DNA of 64,000 nt from NCBI GenBank assembly GCA_014584395.1, contig JACTMY010000016.1, forward strand, positions 30,625-94,624, in the 5' to 3' direction. The notes under the pieces are model-generated. The model saw nothing but the letters and a program-made list of their open reading frames with translations. It did not search any database and was not told the DNA's origin. Below, piece after piece: positions 56,003 through 64,000 of the stretch. Position numbers and translations under genes: made by a program. Position 1 is the stretch's first letter, and each line of letters starts with the position of its first letter. This stretch comes from Planctomycetota bacterium (GTDB lineage: Bacteria; Planctomycetota; Planctomycetia; Gemmatales; HRBIN36).

Positions 56003-57223
56003 ATGCTGAGCGTGCCCCAGGCCCAGACGTTGGTTCGACAGCATGCAGCGCCGCGCGAGCCGGTCGTCATGTCGTTGGGTCCATCGGCCTTGGGATTGAT
56101 CCTGGCGGAGTCGATCGCAAGCGACATGGACATGCCGCCTTTCGATAAGGCCTGCGTGGATGGCTATGCGGTGCGGAGCGCGGACCTGGCTGAGGAGGCG
56201 CCGGCATCGTGGATCGCCTTGCAGGTGGTGGAGGAAATCCACGCCGGTTACGTCGCCAGCCGGACCGTGGGCCAGGGGCAAGCCGCACGCATCATGACCG
56301 GGGCGGGAATGCCGGCGGGAGCAGATGCCGTCGTCATGCAGGAGAAAACCCGCTCCCTTGCCGCCAATCGCATCGAAGTCCCGGCGGGAGCGCGGCCGGG
56401 ACTGAACGTCATGCCTCGGGGCCATGAGATGCGCGCCGGACAGGTCATTCTCGAAGCCGGCATGCGACTGCGACCGCAGGAGTTGGGACTGCTGGCCAGC
56501 GCGGGGGCAGCGCGGTTTTCCGTCATTCGCCGTCCCAAGGTGGCCGTGCTCTCCACGGGCGATGAACTGGTCCCTCCGGAAGCCAAGCCAGGCCCGGGCC
56601 AGATTCGCAATTCCAATTCCACTCTGCTCTGCGCCTTGATCCATCGGGCGGAGGCCGAGCCTATACCGTTAGGGCAGGTGAAGGACGACCCGGAAGCGCT
56701 GCGGCGGCAGATCGAGCAGGGATTGCAGCATGACATGCTCCTTCTCTCCGGCGGCGTGTCGGTCGGCCAGGCCGACTTGGTGCCCAAGACGCTGGAAAGC
56801 CTCGATGTGCAAAGTCTGTTTCACAAGGTGGCCATGAAACCGGGCAAGCCGGTCTGGTTCGGCCGGCGGGGGGCATCGCTGATCTTTGGCCTGCCGGGCA
56901 ATCCGCTGAGTTGCATGGTGGGGTTTGAGTTATTCGTGCGGCCGGCGCTGCGCGGCATGATGGGATTGACCGCTGCCTGGCCGGCGGCCGTGCCGGCGGT
57001 GCTTGAGCAGGCCTATGCGCTGCGCTCGGATCGTCCCGCCTACTACCCCGCGCTGCTGGCCTGGGCCGACTCCGGCTGGCGGGTGCGGGTCTTGCCCTGG
57101 TCAGGGTCGTCCGACTTGCGGGCCGCGGCGGGGGCGAACGCGCTGATCAGCTTGCCCGCCGGGGAGCATGACTGGCCCGTCGGTTCCCAAGTCGATGTGA
57201 TTCCCTTGTTCGAACTTTCCTAG
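56003..57223 (+). CDS. moeA: Molybdopterin molybdenumtransferase
   Basis: 406 aa, the usual size. MoeA inserts molybdate into adenylated molybdopterin to make the molybdenum cofactor. DMPPFDKACVDGYAV, RIMTGAGMPAGADAVVMQE, LSTGDELV, GQIRNSNS and LSGGVSVGQAD, followed by PGKPVWFG and GLPGNPLS, are the family's ordered landmarks. ATG 56003 has GAGG six bases upstream. Cytoplasmic. Only nine bases separate it from the amidotransferase gene before, and 15 from lnt after, so a common transcript is likely. No other cofactor gene is near. Confidence 0.94.
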   Translation: MLSVPQAQTLVRQHAAPREPVVMSLGPSALGLILAESIASDMDMPPFDKACVDGYAVRSADLAEEAPASWIALQVVEEIHAGYVASRTVGQGQAARIMTGAGMPAGADAVVMQEKTRSLAANRIEVPAGARPGLNVMPRGHEMRAGQVILEAGMRLRPQELGLLASAGAARFSVIRRPKVAVLSTGDELVPPEAKPGPGQIRNSNSTLLCALIHRAEAEPIPLGQVKDDPEALRRQIEQGLQHDMLLLSGGVSVGQADLVPKTLESLDVQSLFHKVAMKPGKPVWFGRRGASLIFGLPGNPLSCMVGFELFVRPALRGMMGLTAAWPAAVPAVLEQAYALRSDRPAYYPALLAWADSGWRVRVLPWSGSSDLRAAAGANALISLPAGEHDWPVGSQVDVIPLFELS

Positions 57224-57238
57224 TCAGGAGAATCAGGG

Positions 57239-58954
57239 ATGCATTCTCCCTCCATGGTTCAAACACGTTCCTGGCATTTTCCGTCATGGTATCCACCGCC
57301 GCCCCTGGCGGCGGCCGTGCTCGCGGCGGGGCTGCTGTGGCTGAGTTTCTACCCGGTGAATTGGGGTTGGGTCGGCTGGTTTGCCCTGGTTCCGCTGCTG
57401 ACCCTCATCCGTGTGGAGCGTGTCGCCGGCACGAGCGGCCGCTGGGGCGTCCTGAAACCCTGGCGGTATGGGCCGATCGGCGCCGCCTACGCGGGCGGTT
57501 TGATCTTCTGCCTGGCCGCCTTTCAATGGATTCGCCTGGCCAGCACACCCATGATCGCCATCTGGATCGGCCTGGCTCTGGCCATGGCCTTGCAATACCC
57601 CATCTTTGTCTGGATGGTGCGGCGCTGCGAGCGGTGGCTGCGGCTGCCTCTCTGGTTGACCGCCCCCCTGGCCTGGACGAGTCTCGAATGGTACCGGGCC
57701 AACCTCCACATCGGCTTCGCCTGGTACTTCATGGGGCAGACGCAGCACGAACAGTTGGCCTTGATCCAAATCGCCGATCATTTTGGCGTCTATGGCGTGA
57801 GCTTCCTGGTCGTCCTGGTCAACATCGTGCTCTTCGAAGCTCTGGAAGCGATTCTGCTGCGGCGATGGCGGCTGTCGCGGTTGGTCATCGGTCCCGGCGT
57901 GGCGGCCCTGGCCGTGGCGGGCAGTCTGTGGCATGGTCACCGGGTTTTGGAGCAAACGCAACTCAAACCCGGCCCGCGCATCGCCATCATCCAGTGCAAT
58001 CTCGAACAAGATATCCGCAACGATCCGAATGAAGCGGACACGACCAATCGGCATCTTTACCATTTGCTCCAAGAGGCGGCTCGACTGCGGGCCGATCTGA
58101 TCGTCAGCCCGGAAACGTCGTTGGCGTTTTGGTGGATGCGGATTCGGCCCGAAGCCGGAACCGAACAGATCACTCCCAAGTGGCGCGAAGAAGATCGGCA
58201 GACCATGGCCGTGGCCCGGCGCCTGGCCGAGGATGCCGGGACGGAAACGCTGTTCGGCATGGTGGCGGTCCTGTTGGAAGCCGGGGGCGAACGCCGCTGC
58301 AACGCCGCCGTCCATCTGGATGCCCAGGGGCGGGAACTGAATCTGTATTCCAAAATGTACTGCCTGCCCTTCGGTGAATACATTCCGCTGGAGGAGACGC
58401 TTCCCTTCTTGAAATGGCTTTCGCCTTACGACTACGATTACAGCACGACGCCCGGCATGGAGCGGACGATCTTCGAACTCAAAGGGCATCCCTTTGCCGT
58501 GCTGATTTGCTATGAGGACACGGTGCCGCATCTGGCGCCGCAGTTCATGCGTTTAAGTCGTCCCCCCGCCTTTTTCATCAACATCAGCAACGACGGCTGG
58601 TTCAAGGGCAGCGAGGAGCATGAACAGCATTGGGTGACGGCCAAGTTTCGGGCCATCGAATGCCGCCGCGCCATGGTGCGGTCGGTCAACATGGGCGTTT
58701 CGGGCGTGATCGACAGCGTTGGCCGGACCGTGGCCTTGCCCGATGGGGTCGGCACGCTCTCCGAGGCCAAGGCCCGGAAGGCGGCGTTCGCCGCCGAAGT
58801 GCCCATCGATGATCGAGCCAGTGTCTTCGTCGCCTGGGGAGAACTATGGTCTATCGGGGGTTGGATTCTCCTCCTCGGGGGATTACTGTTAACCGTCGTT
58901 CTAGAAAGGGCCGAGGCTCGACGTGGAACTGCCGCCGCTGTCCATCCTGTATGA
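57239..58954 (+). CDS. lnt: Apolipoprotein N-acyltransferase
   Basis: 571 aa inner membrane enzyme, which adds the third acyl chain to lipoproteins. Several membrane helices (residues 20-235) precede a periplasmic nitrilase-type domain. The catalytic triad is in place: Glu292 in SPETSL, Lys372 in YSKMYCLPFGEYIP and Cys424 in LICYEDTVP, with NISNDGWF following as in the family. A last helix lies near the C-terminus. The chain is slightly longer than in E. coli (512 aa). It fits the several lipoproteins of the window. The next gene overlaps its end by 32 bases. Confidence 0.93.
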   Translation: MHSPSMVQTRSWHFPSWYPPPPLAAAVLAAGLLWLSFYPVNWGWVGWFALVPLLTLIRVERVAGTSGRWGVLKPWRYGPIGAAYAGGLIFCLAAFQWIRLASTPMIAIWIGLALAMALQYPIFVWMVRRCERWLRLPLWLTAPLAWTSLEWYRANLHIGFAWYFMGQTQHEQLALIQIADHFGVYGVSFLVVLVNIVLFEALEAILLRRWRLSRLVIGPGVAALAVAGSLWHGHRVLEQTQLKPGPRIAIIQCNLEQDIRNDPNEADTTNRHLYHLLQEAARLRADLIVSPETSLAFWWMRIRPEAGTEQITPKWREEDRQTMAVARRLAEDAGTETLFGMVAVLLEAGGERRCNAAVHLDAQGRELNLYSKMYCLPFGEYIPLEETLPFLKWLSPYDYDYSTTPGMERTIFELKGHPFAVLICYEDTVPHLAPQFMRLSRPPAFFINISNDGWFKGSEEHEQHWVTAKFRAIECRRAMVRSVNMGVSGVIDSVGRTVALPDGVGTLSEAKARKAAFAAEVPIDDRASVFVAWGELWSIGGWILLLGGLLLTVVLERAEARRGTAAAVHPV

Positions 58955-59642
58955 GGATAATCACTGTCTGGCCGTGAACAAGCCGGCGGGTGTCCTCACC
59001 ACGGGATACACCGGCGGGGAAGAAACGCTCGATCGGCAAGTCAAGCAGTACCTCAAAGCGAAGCATCAGAAACCGGGGAACGTGTTTCTGGGGGTGGTTC
59101 ATCGTTTGGATCGGCCGGCCACGGGGGTGCTGCTGTTTGCCCGCAATAGCAAGTCAGCGGGGCGGCTGGCGGAGCAATTTCGCAAAGGCCAAACGACGAA
59201 GCTGTACTGGGTGCTCGTGGCGGGCCAGGTGGAACCGCGGCGGGGAAGCTTCGAGGATTGGCTTTGGAAAGACCACATGACCGGTTATGTGCAGGTGCTC
59301 TCCCGTGCCGCCCCGGAAGCGAAATACGCCAAGCTGGACTATGAGCGGCTCGGCCAGGTGGAGCAGGGGGCCTGGCTGGCGGTGCAGTTGCATACCGGAC
59401 GGACGCATCAAATTCGCGTTCAGTTCAGCCATCGCGGCCATCCCGTTTGGGGCGATCAAAAATATGGATCGGAGCGGCCTTTTCCCCTGGGGATCGCCCT
59501 GCACGCCCGATCGCTGACGTTTCTCCATCCCATCCGCTATGAGCCGATTACGCTGACGGCGCCGCTTCCGGAGAGTTGGGAAGCAGGCAGAAAAGCGGGG
59601 TTCGATCTTCCGAAGGAGGAGGCGGCGGATGGTCCCCAATGA
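58923..59642 (+). CDS. RluA-family RNA pseudouridine synthase
   Basis: 239 aa. The enzyme turns uridine into pseudouridine in rRNA or tRNA. HRLDRPATGVLLFARNSKSA has the catalytic Asp63; YEDNHCLAVNKPAGVLT and HTGRTHQIRVQF with HPVWGDQKYG are further family landmarks. There is no S4 domain, so it is a short RluA/RluC-like form; the modified site is unknown. The start is GTG 58923, with GAGG six bases upstream inside the end of lnt, indicating coupled translation. The next gene overlaps by 14 bases. Confidence 0.9.
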   Translation: MELPPLSILYEDNHCLAVNKPAGVLTTGYTGGEETLDRQVKQYLKAKHQKPGNVFLGVVHRLDRPATGVLLFARNSKSAGRLAEQFRKGQTTKLYWVLVAGQVEPRRGSFEDWLWKDHMTGYVQVLSRAAPEAKYAKLDYERLGQVEQGAWLAVQLHTGRTHQIRVQFSHRGHPVWGDQKYGSERPFPLGIALHARSLTFLHPIRYEPITLTAPLPESWEAGRKAGFDLPKEEAADGPQ

Positions 59643-60630
59643 GCAGGCAGCCAGGCAGACCTTGGATCGGCTGCGGCAAGCGATTCAGATCGACCCGGGG
59701 CAGCGCGGCCTGGGGCGCATCCCCGGGGCGAATCTGTTCACGCATGGTCCGGAGGACTTCACCGAAGCCTGTCTGCATCTGTCCCGGACGCCGAAGCCCG
59801 AAGTGGCGATCGTGACTGGATTTCACATCCTGGCGGCGGATGCGCCGGAAACGGATGGCCCCTTCGGCGCGGTCAAGCTCGCGGAAATCTTGCACGCCAT
59901 CGGCGCGAACGTGCAACTGTTCAGCGAATCGGCCTGTGCCGGGGCGATGGCGCATGCCTTGCGCCGCCTTGGACTGGATGCCATGATCCCCGTGCACGTG
60001 GTCCGTCGTCCGGGCGAGGGCGAACTGCCGCCTTGCCCACCCGGACTGACTCACTTGATCGCCATCGAACGTCCTGGCCCCAGCCATACGCCGGATTCCT
60101 TAAGACAGCAAGCCGGGACGACGGCGGAGCAGATCGAGCGGTACGTGCAGACGGTGCCTCGCGAGGAGTGGGATCGCTATCACAATGCCAAGGGGCTGGA
60201 CGTGACCGCGTATCACGCGCCGCTGCATCGCTGGTTCGATGAACCGGAGCGAACCTGCGCCACGATTGGCATCGGCGACGGCGGCAACGAAATCGGCATG
60301 GGCCGCGTGCCCTGGGAGCTGATTGAGCGGAACATTCCCGGGGGCGGCCGCCTGGCCTGCCGCGTGGCCGCCGACTGGACGATCGTCGCCGGGGTGAGCA
60401 ATTGGGGCGGCTATGCCCTGGCCGCGGGGATCGCCTGGCTGCGCGGCCTGAACGGCTTGGCTCGGTATTTCGACGCCGAGCAGCATCGTGATCTCTGGGC
60501 AGACGTGCTACAATCCCACCGGCTGGTCGACGCCGGCTCCCGCGAGTGCCGATTGCGCGTGGACGGTTTGACCTGGGAGGATTATATTCGACTTTTTGGT
60601 TTTCTCGTGGCAACGCTCGACAGGGGATGA
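59629..60630 (+). CDS. DUF4392/D-glutamate cyclase-like protein
   Basis: 333 aa. FHILAADAPETDGPFGAVKL, LIAIERPGPSHT, and IGIGDGGNEIGMGRVPWELI followed by ADWTIVAGVSNWGGYAL match the DUF4392 family, whose C-terminal domain occurs in mitochondrial D-glutamate cyclase (D-glutamate to 5-oxo-D-proline). Whether this bacterial protein does the same is unproven. No signal peptide, so cytoplasmic. A GGAGG-type site lies inside the preceding gene just before the start, and the two overlap by 14 bases. A place near peptidoglycan-related D-Glu metabolism would be reasonable but no such gene is adjacent. Confidence 0.78.
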   Translation: MVPNEQAARQTLDRLRQAIQIDPGQRGLGRIPGANLFTHGPEDFTEACLHLSRTPKPEVAIVTGFHILAADAPETDGPFGAVKLAEILHAIGANVQLFSESACAGAMAHALRRLGLDAMIPVHVVRRPGEGELPPCPPGLTHLIAIERPGPSHTPDSLRQQAGTTAEQIERYVQTVPREEWDRYHNAKGLDVTAYHAPLHRWFDEPERTCATIGIGDGGNEIGMGRVPWELIERNIPGGGRLACRVAADWTIVAGVSNWGGYALAAGIAWLRGLNGLARYFDAEQHRDLWADVLQSHRLVDAGSRECRLRVDGLTWEDYIRLFGFLVATLDRG

Positions 60631-60637
60631 GTGGGTC

Positions 60638-61153
60638 ATGTCCTTTACCGAATACCACCTCTATTTCGATGACGTGGAAGTCGGCCAAAGCTGGGCATCG
60701 CCGGGCCGCACCCTGACCGAGGCCGACATCGTCAACTTCGCGGGCTTGAGCGGCGACTACAACCCCATGCACGTCAACCACGAGTATGCGAAAGCCACGC
60801 CGTTTCGCCGACCCATCGCCCATGGCCTGTTGGGGCTGGCCATCTCCAGCGGCATCAGTCTCTACAGCCCCCCCATGCGAACGTTGGCCTTCCTGGGCAT
60901 CAAGGATTGGCAATTCCTCCATCCGATCTTCATCGGCGACACGCTCAGCGGCGAGAGCACCGTGCTGGAAAAAGAGCAGCGTTCCCGGGGGCGCCGCGGC
61001 GTCATCACCTGGAAACGGCAATTGGTCAATCAGGAAGGCAAGGTGGTTCAGGAAGGGATCACGCTCACCCTCGTGGAGGGACGCGGCGTGCTCAGGGAAT
61101 CGGTGCCCGCAACCCCCAAGACGCCTCCCGCTGCGCCGCTCAATCCCGCCTAG
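60638..61153 (+). CDS. MaoC-like (hot-dog fold) dehydratase
   Basis: 171 aa. YFDDVEVGQSWASPGRTLTE, then ADIVNFAGLSGDYNPMHVNH with the Asp-x5-His hydratase motif (DYNPMHVNHEYA) and IAHGLLGLAISSG are typical of MaoC domains, which hydrate enoyl-thioesters. The exact substrate is unknown. The C-terminal 25 residues are Pro/Ala/Thr-rich and extra. ATG 60638 is the natural N-terminus; the frame is open to 60596. It is separated from the gene before by seven bases, and gltX starts 13 bases later; all seem to be one operon. Cytoplasmic. Confidence 0.87.
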   Translation: MSFTEYHLYFDDVEVGQSWASPGRTLTEADIVNFAGLSGDYNPMHVNHEYAKATPFRRPIAHGLLGLAISSGISLYSPPMRTLAFLGIKDWQFLHPIFIGDTLSGESTVLEKEQRSRGRRGVITWKRQLVNQEGKVVQEGITLTLVEGRGVLRESVPATPKTPPAAPLNPA

Positions 61154-61166
61154 GAAAGGATGGCTC

Positions 61167-62705
61167 ATGTCGGTTCGAACCCGGTTTGCCCCCAGCCCCA
61201 CGGGCTACCTCCACATCGGCGGCGTCCGCACGGCGCTTTTCAACTGGCTCTTCGCCCGGCGGCATGGCGGCCAATTCATCCTCCGCATCGATGACACCGA
61301 CCTGGAGCGCAATCGCCCTGAAGCCTTGCAGCCCATCCTCGATGGCTTCCGCTGGCTGGGCATGAACTGGGATGAAGGCCCCGACGTCGGCGGGCCGCAT
61401 GGGCCGTATTTCCAATCGCAAAAGTTGGACCGCTACAAGGAAATGGCCCATCAGCTCGTGGCGCAAGGCCGCGCTTATCCCTGCCTGGCGACCAAGGAGG
61501 AACTGGACGCGGCCCGCAAAGCCGCCGAGGCCGCCAAGCGGCCCTACATTCACCGCGGCGCCGAACGGGACATGCCCGCCGAGCAAGCGCTGGACATCAT
61601 CCAAACGAAAGCGGTGCCCATTCGGCTCAAGGTGCCCATCGGGGAGACCTTGCTGCTCCACGACCTCATCCGCGGCGAAGTCGCCTGGCAAACGGATATC
61701 ATCAGCGATCCGGTCATCCTGCGGCCCGACGGACGAGCCTTGTACAACTTCGCCACGGTCATCGACGACGTGGACCTGCGGATCAGCCACGTCATTCGCG
61801 CCGAAGAGCATTTGACCAATACCAACGTCCAACTGCTCGTTTACAAGGCCCTGGGGGTCGAAAGGCCCGCTTTTGCCCACGTTCCGGTCGTGAATTACAA
61901 GGGCAAGAAGATGAGCAAGCGCGCCTTGCCGCCCTTGACCGCCGAGGAGCGAACCAAGCTGAAAATGCTCGGCTGGAGCGATGAGCAAATCCAAGCGCGG
62001 GATGACCTGAACATCGCCACGGTGGCCTTTTATCGCGAGCTGGGTTATCTCCCCGCAGCCTTGGTCAACTACCTGGGCCGCCTCGGCTGGTCGCTTGATG
62101 AGAAAACGGAGTTTATTCCCCTCCCCGACATGATCGCCCACTTTAGCCTGGAACGCGTGATCAGTTCGCCGGGCAACTTCGACGCCGACAAGCTTTTCTG
62201 GCTTGCGGGGGAGTACATGCGGCTGCTTACGCTGGAGGAGAAATGTGCCGGGGTGCTCCCCTTCATGCAGAAAGCGAAGCTCATCGCCGATCCGCCCGAA
62301 CCAGCCGCCCTGGATCGGCTCAAGCAAGTGGTCCAGGCTTGCGGAGATCGGATCAAGCTCTTCTCCGACATCCTGACCTATGGAGCCTTTTTCTTCACCC
62401 AAGATCCCGCCTATGACCTTGCCGCGCTCAAGAAGCGGGTCCACAAGGAAGGCGTCCCCGCGATGCTGGCCGAACTGATCGAACTTCTAAAAGTCTGGCA
62501 GCCCTTTGACAAGGCGACCTTGGAACAGGAACTGCATGCCTTTTGCCAAGCGCGGAACCTCAAACCCGCTGACGTGAATCATGCCCTGCGGGTCAGCGTC
62601 ACGGGGGTTCCCGTCGGGCCGGGGTTGTTCGACTGCCTGGTCATCCTCGGCCGGGAGGAAACGATCCGCCGCATCCAATTGGCCATGCGGACCTTCCCTG
62701 GCTGA
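61167..62705 (+). CDS. gltX: Glutamyl-tRNA synthetase
   Basis: 512 aa class I aminoacyl-tRNA synthetase that charges tRNA-Glu (possibly also tRNA-Gln in organisms lacking glutaminyl-tRNA synthetase). FAPSPTGYLHIGGVRTALFN has the HIGH-type motif, RIDDTDLERN follows, and KKMSKR (247-252) is the KMSKS motif. The C-terminal anticodon-binding part is helical and complete. ATG 61167 has AAGGA six bases upstream; the frame is open further upstream within the previous gene. It is the longest gene of the operon and separated from the PfkB gene by 162 bases. Confidence 0.96.
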   Translation: MSVRTRFAPSPTGYLHIGGVRTALFNWLFARRHGGQFILRIDDTDLERNRPEALQPILDGFRWLGMNWDEGPDVGGPHGPYFQSQKLDRYKEMAHQLVAQGRAYPCLATKEELDAARKAAEAAKRPYIHRGAERDMPAEQALDIIQTKAVPIRLKVPIGETLLLHDLIRGEVAWQTDIISDPVILRPDGRALYNFATVIDDVDLRISHVIRAEEHLTNTNVQLLVYKALGVERPAFAHVPVVNYKGKKMSKRALPPLTAEERTKLKMLGWSDEQIQARDDLNIATVAFYRELGYLPAALVNYLGRLGWSLDEKTEFIPLPDMIAHFSLERVISSPGNFDADKLFWLAGEYMRLLTLEEKCAGVLPFMQKAKLIADPPEPAALDRLKQVVQACGDRIKLFSDILTYGAFFFTQDPAYDLAALKKRVHKEGVPAMLAELIELLKVWQPFDKATLEQELHAFCQARNLKPADVNHALRVSVTGVPVGPGLFDCLVILGREETIRRIQLAMRTFPG

Positions 62706-62867
62706 TCGTTCAGCCGCGGGGCAACGCTCAGGCAGCATGGTCCATGGCGGGTATGTGCTTCGACGTCCAAGCGGCACGTTTGCACCGCCGCTCACCTACA
62801 CATCCGCCAGGCAGCTTATATCCTCAACTGAGGTTCTTCTTTCAACGATCGTCGGGAGAAACTTGGC

Positions 62868-63773
62868 ATGGCGTCCGTTCTGGTCGTGGGCACGGTGGCA
62901 ATCGATACCATTGACACGCCGTTTGGTCAGGCCCCGAACGTGCTCGGCGGATCGGCCACGTTTTTTTCCTGGTCGGCCAGCTTTTTCACTCACGTCCACC
63001 TGGTGGGGGCGGTCGGCCACGATTTCCCCGCTGAGCATCACGCGCTCCTAAAGCAGCGCGGCATCGACACCACGGGCCTGGTCACGCGCCCGGACATGAA
63101 GACGATGTTCTGGCGCGGCCGCTATTTTGACGACATGAATCAACGGGAAACGCTGGAGTTCCAGGCCAACGCCATCGTCGGCTTCGAACCGGTCGTGCCC
63201 GCGCCGGCGCGGGGGGTGCCTTATGTCTTCCTGGCCAATAGCGACCCCAACGTGCAGGCCAAGGTGCTGGATCAAATGACGCAGCCGGAACTGGTCGTGG
63301 CCGACACCATGGACTTCTGGATCAACACGCAAAAAGATGCCTTGCTGCGGCTCCTGCCCCGGCTGGATGGCCTGGTGTTGAACGATGGGGAAGCCAAACT
63401 GCTGACCGATGAGCCGAACCTGATCCGCGCCGGGCAGAAAGTCCGCGAACTGGGGCCGAAGTTCGTTATCGTCAAGAAAGGAGAACATGGCTCCTATCTG
63501 CTCACCAAGGATGGCCCCTTCCTGCTGCCGGGCTTCCCGACGCCCAAGGTCATCGATCCCACCGGCGCGGGCGACAGCTTCGCCGGCGGCCTGATGGGCT
63601 ACCTCGCCGCGGATGGCTCCCATGCCCCTGGGTCGCTCCGTCGGGCCATTGCCTATGGCTCTGTGGTCGCCAGTTTGACCGTCGAGGACTTTGGGCTGGA
63701 CCGTCTCAAGCTGGCGACGCGGCAGGAGATCGATCATCGGCTCGAAGAATACCGCAAAATGTTGGCCTTCTAA
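62868..63773 (+). CDS. PfkB-family sugar kinase
   Basis: 301 aa. VLVVGTVAIDTIDTPFG and LGGSATFFSWSASFF are the N-terminal signature, and DPTGAGDSFAGGLMG the C-terminal signature, with the catalytic base Asp236. The family phosphorylates sugars, nucleosides or similar alcohols; the substrate is unknown (ribokinase/adenosine kinase types possible). FVIVKKGEHGSYLL lies before the anion hole. GGGAG lies nine bases before the ATG. Its stop shares one base with the start of the next gene (TAATG). Cytoplasmic. Confidence 0.9.
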   Translation: MASVLVVGTVAIDTIDTPFGQAPNVLGGSATFFSWSASFFTHVHLVGAVGHDFPAEHHALLKQRGIDTTGLVTRPDMKTMFWRGRYFDDMNQRETLEFQANAIVGFEPVVPAPARGVPYVFLANSDPNVQAKVLDQMTQPELVVADTMDFWINTQKDALLRLLPRLDGLVLNDGEAKLLTDEPNLIRAGQKVRELGPKFVIVKKGEHGSYLLTKDGPFLLPGFPTPKVIDPTGAGDSFAGGLMGYLAADGSHAPGSLRRAIAYGSVVASLTVEDFGLDRLKLATRQEIDHRLEEYRKMLAF

Positions 63774-64000
63774 TGCCCCGCACCCGCACCTTCATCGCCG
63801 TCCCCTTGAGCCAGGGTATTCGCGACCGCCTGCTGAGCTGGCGCGTCCAATGGGGTCGGCAAGCGCAAGACGTGAAATGGGTGGAACCCGACAATTTGCA
63901 CGTCACCCTCATCTTTTTGGGGGAAGTGGATAATCGGGAAGTTCCCCAGGTCTGTTCGCTCACGGAGGAAGCCGTGGCCCTGGCGGAACTGTCGGCGTTT
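63773..64000 (+). CDS. thpR: RNA 2',3'-cyclic phosphodiesterase, N-terminal part, cut by right edge
   Basis: 76 visible codons. RTFIAVPLSQGIRDRLLSW, then VKWVEPDNLHVTLIFLGEV with the first HxT motif (His43-Val-Thr45) define the 2H phosphoesterase family (ThpR/LigT). These hydrolyse 2',3'-cyclic phosphates in RNA; earlier they were named 2'-5' RNA ligases. The second HxT motif is beyond the edge. Its ATG overlaps the PfkB gene's stop by one base, so translation is coupled. The call is strong for the family, while the physiological substrate is not known. Confidence 0.9.
   Translation, partial: MPRTRTFIAVPLSQGIRDRLLSWRVQWGRQAQDVKWVEPDNLHVTLIFLGEVDNREVPQVCSLTEEAVALAELSAF

Noticed and set aside
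61140..62444. Minus frame of 434 codons opposite gltX
   Set aside because: gltX is certain; the antisense frame is a shadow.

Overview
The window is GC-rich chromosomal DNA from a member of the Planctomycetota, most likely of the Gemmata/Pirellula kind. The signs are three Hanks-type Ser/Thr kinases with planctomycete architectures, an exosortase with several PEP-CTERM proteins, a TIGR03009-type secreted protein, a sortilin-like Asp-box protein, a Tat-exported Gfo/Idh/MocA protein, and hairpin repeats in intergenic DNA. lpxC, an OmpH/Skp chaperone and lnt show a Gram-negative envelope with lipid A and triacylated lipoproteins. dapL and lysA fit the DapL variant of the diaminopimelate/lysine pathway.

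Layout. 1-4.3 kb: the N-terminal part of nfo, a TIGR03009-like secreted protein, and a pair of secreted proteins that seem to share a core domain, the second ending in a DUF11-like domain. 4.4-8.7 kb: two Ser/Thr kinases, one fused to a predicted extracellular beta-helix. 8.8-20.2 kb: an exosortase region, with the exosortase, a giant TPR protein, a polytopic membrane protein and dapL in one direction and two PEP-CTERM genes divergent from them. 20.7-28.4 kb: mixed genes (conserved hypothetical, Tat Gfo/Idh/MocA, DUF2254, polyphosphate kinase 2, a PEP-CTERM sugar-dehydrogenase-like protein, a zinc-ribbon membrane protein). 28.5-33.7 kb: a putative zinc peptidase with a peptidoglycan-binding repeat, then two tandem ABC-2 ATPase/permease pairs. 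33.7-40.3 kb: cytidylate-kinase-like protein, purine nucleoside phosphorylase, membrane proteins, a charged low-complexity protein and a fourth PEP-CTERM protein. 40.4-43.3 kb: a lipid A/envelope cluster (skp-like, lpxC, Gfo/Idh/MocA). 43.8-48.6 kb: Gfo/Idh/MocA, DinB-like, lysA, argH and a small lipoprotein. 48.8-55.3 kb: a kinase-TPR protein and a large Asp-box protein. 55.3-64.0 kb: a dense plus-strand run: glutamine amidotransferase, moeA, lnt, an RluA-type synthase, a DUF4392-like gene, a MaoC-like gene, gltX, a PfkB kinase and thpR (cut by the right edge).

I saw no rRNA, tRNA, CRISPR array, prophage or insertion sequence. The best candidates for something undescribed are the exosortase-TPR-membrane-protein run, the paired core-domain proteins at 1.6-4.3 kb, and the signal-less zinc peptidase at 28.5 kb. 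All functional calls come from reading motifs by eye; no database search was run.
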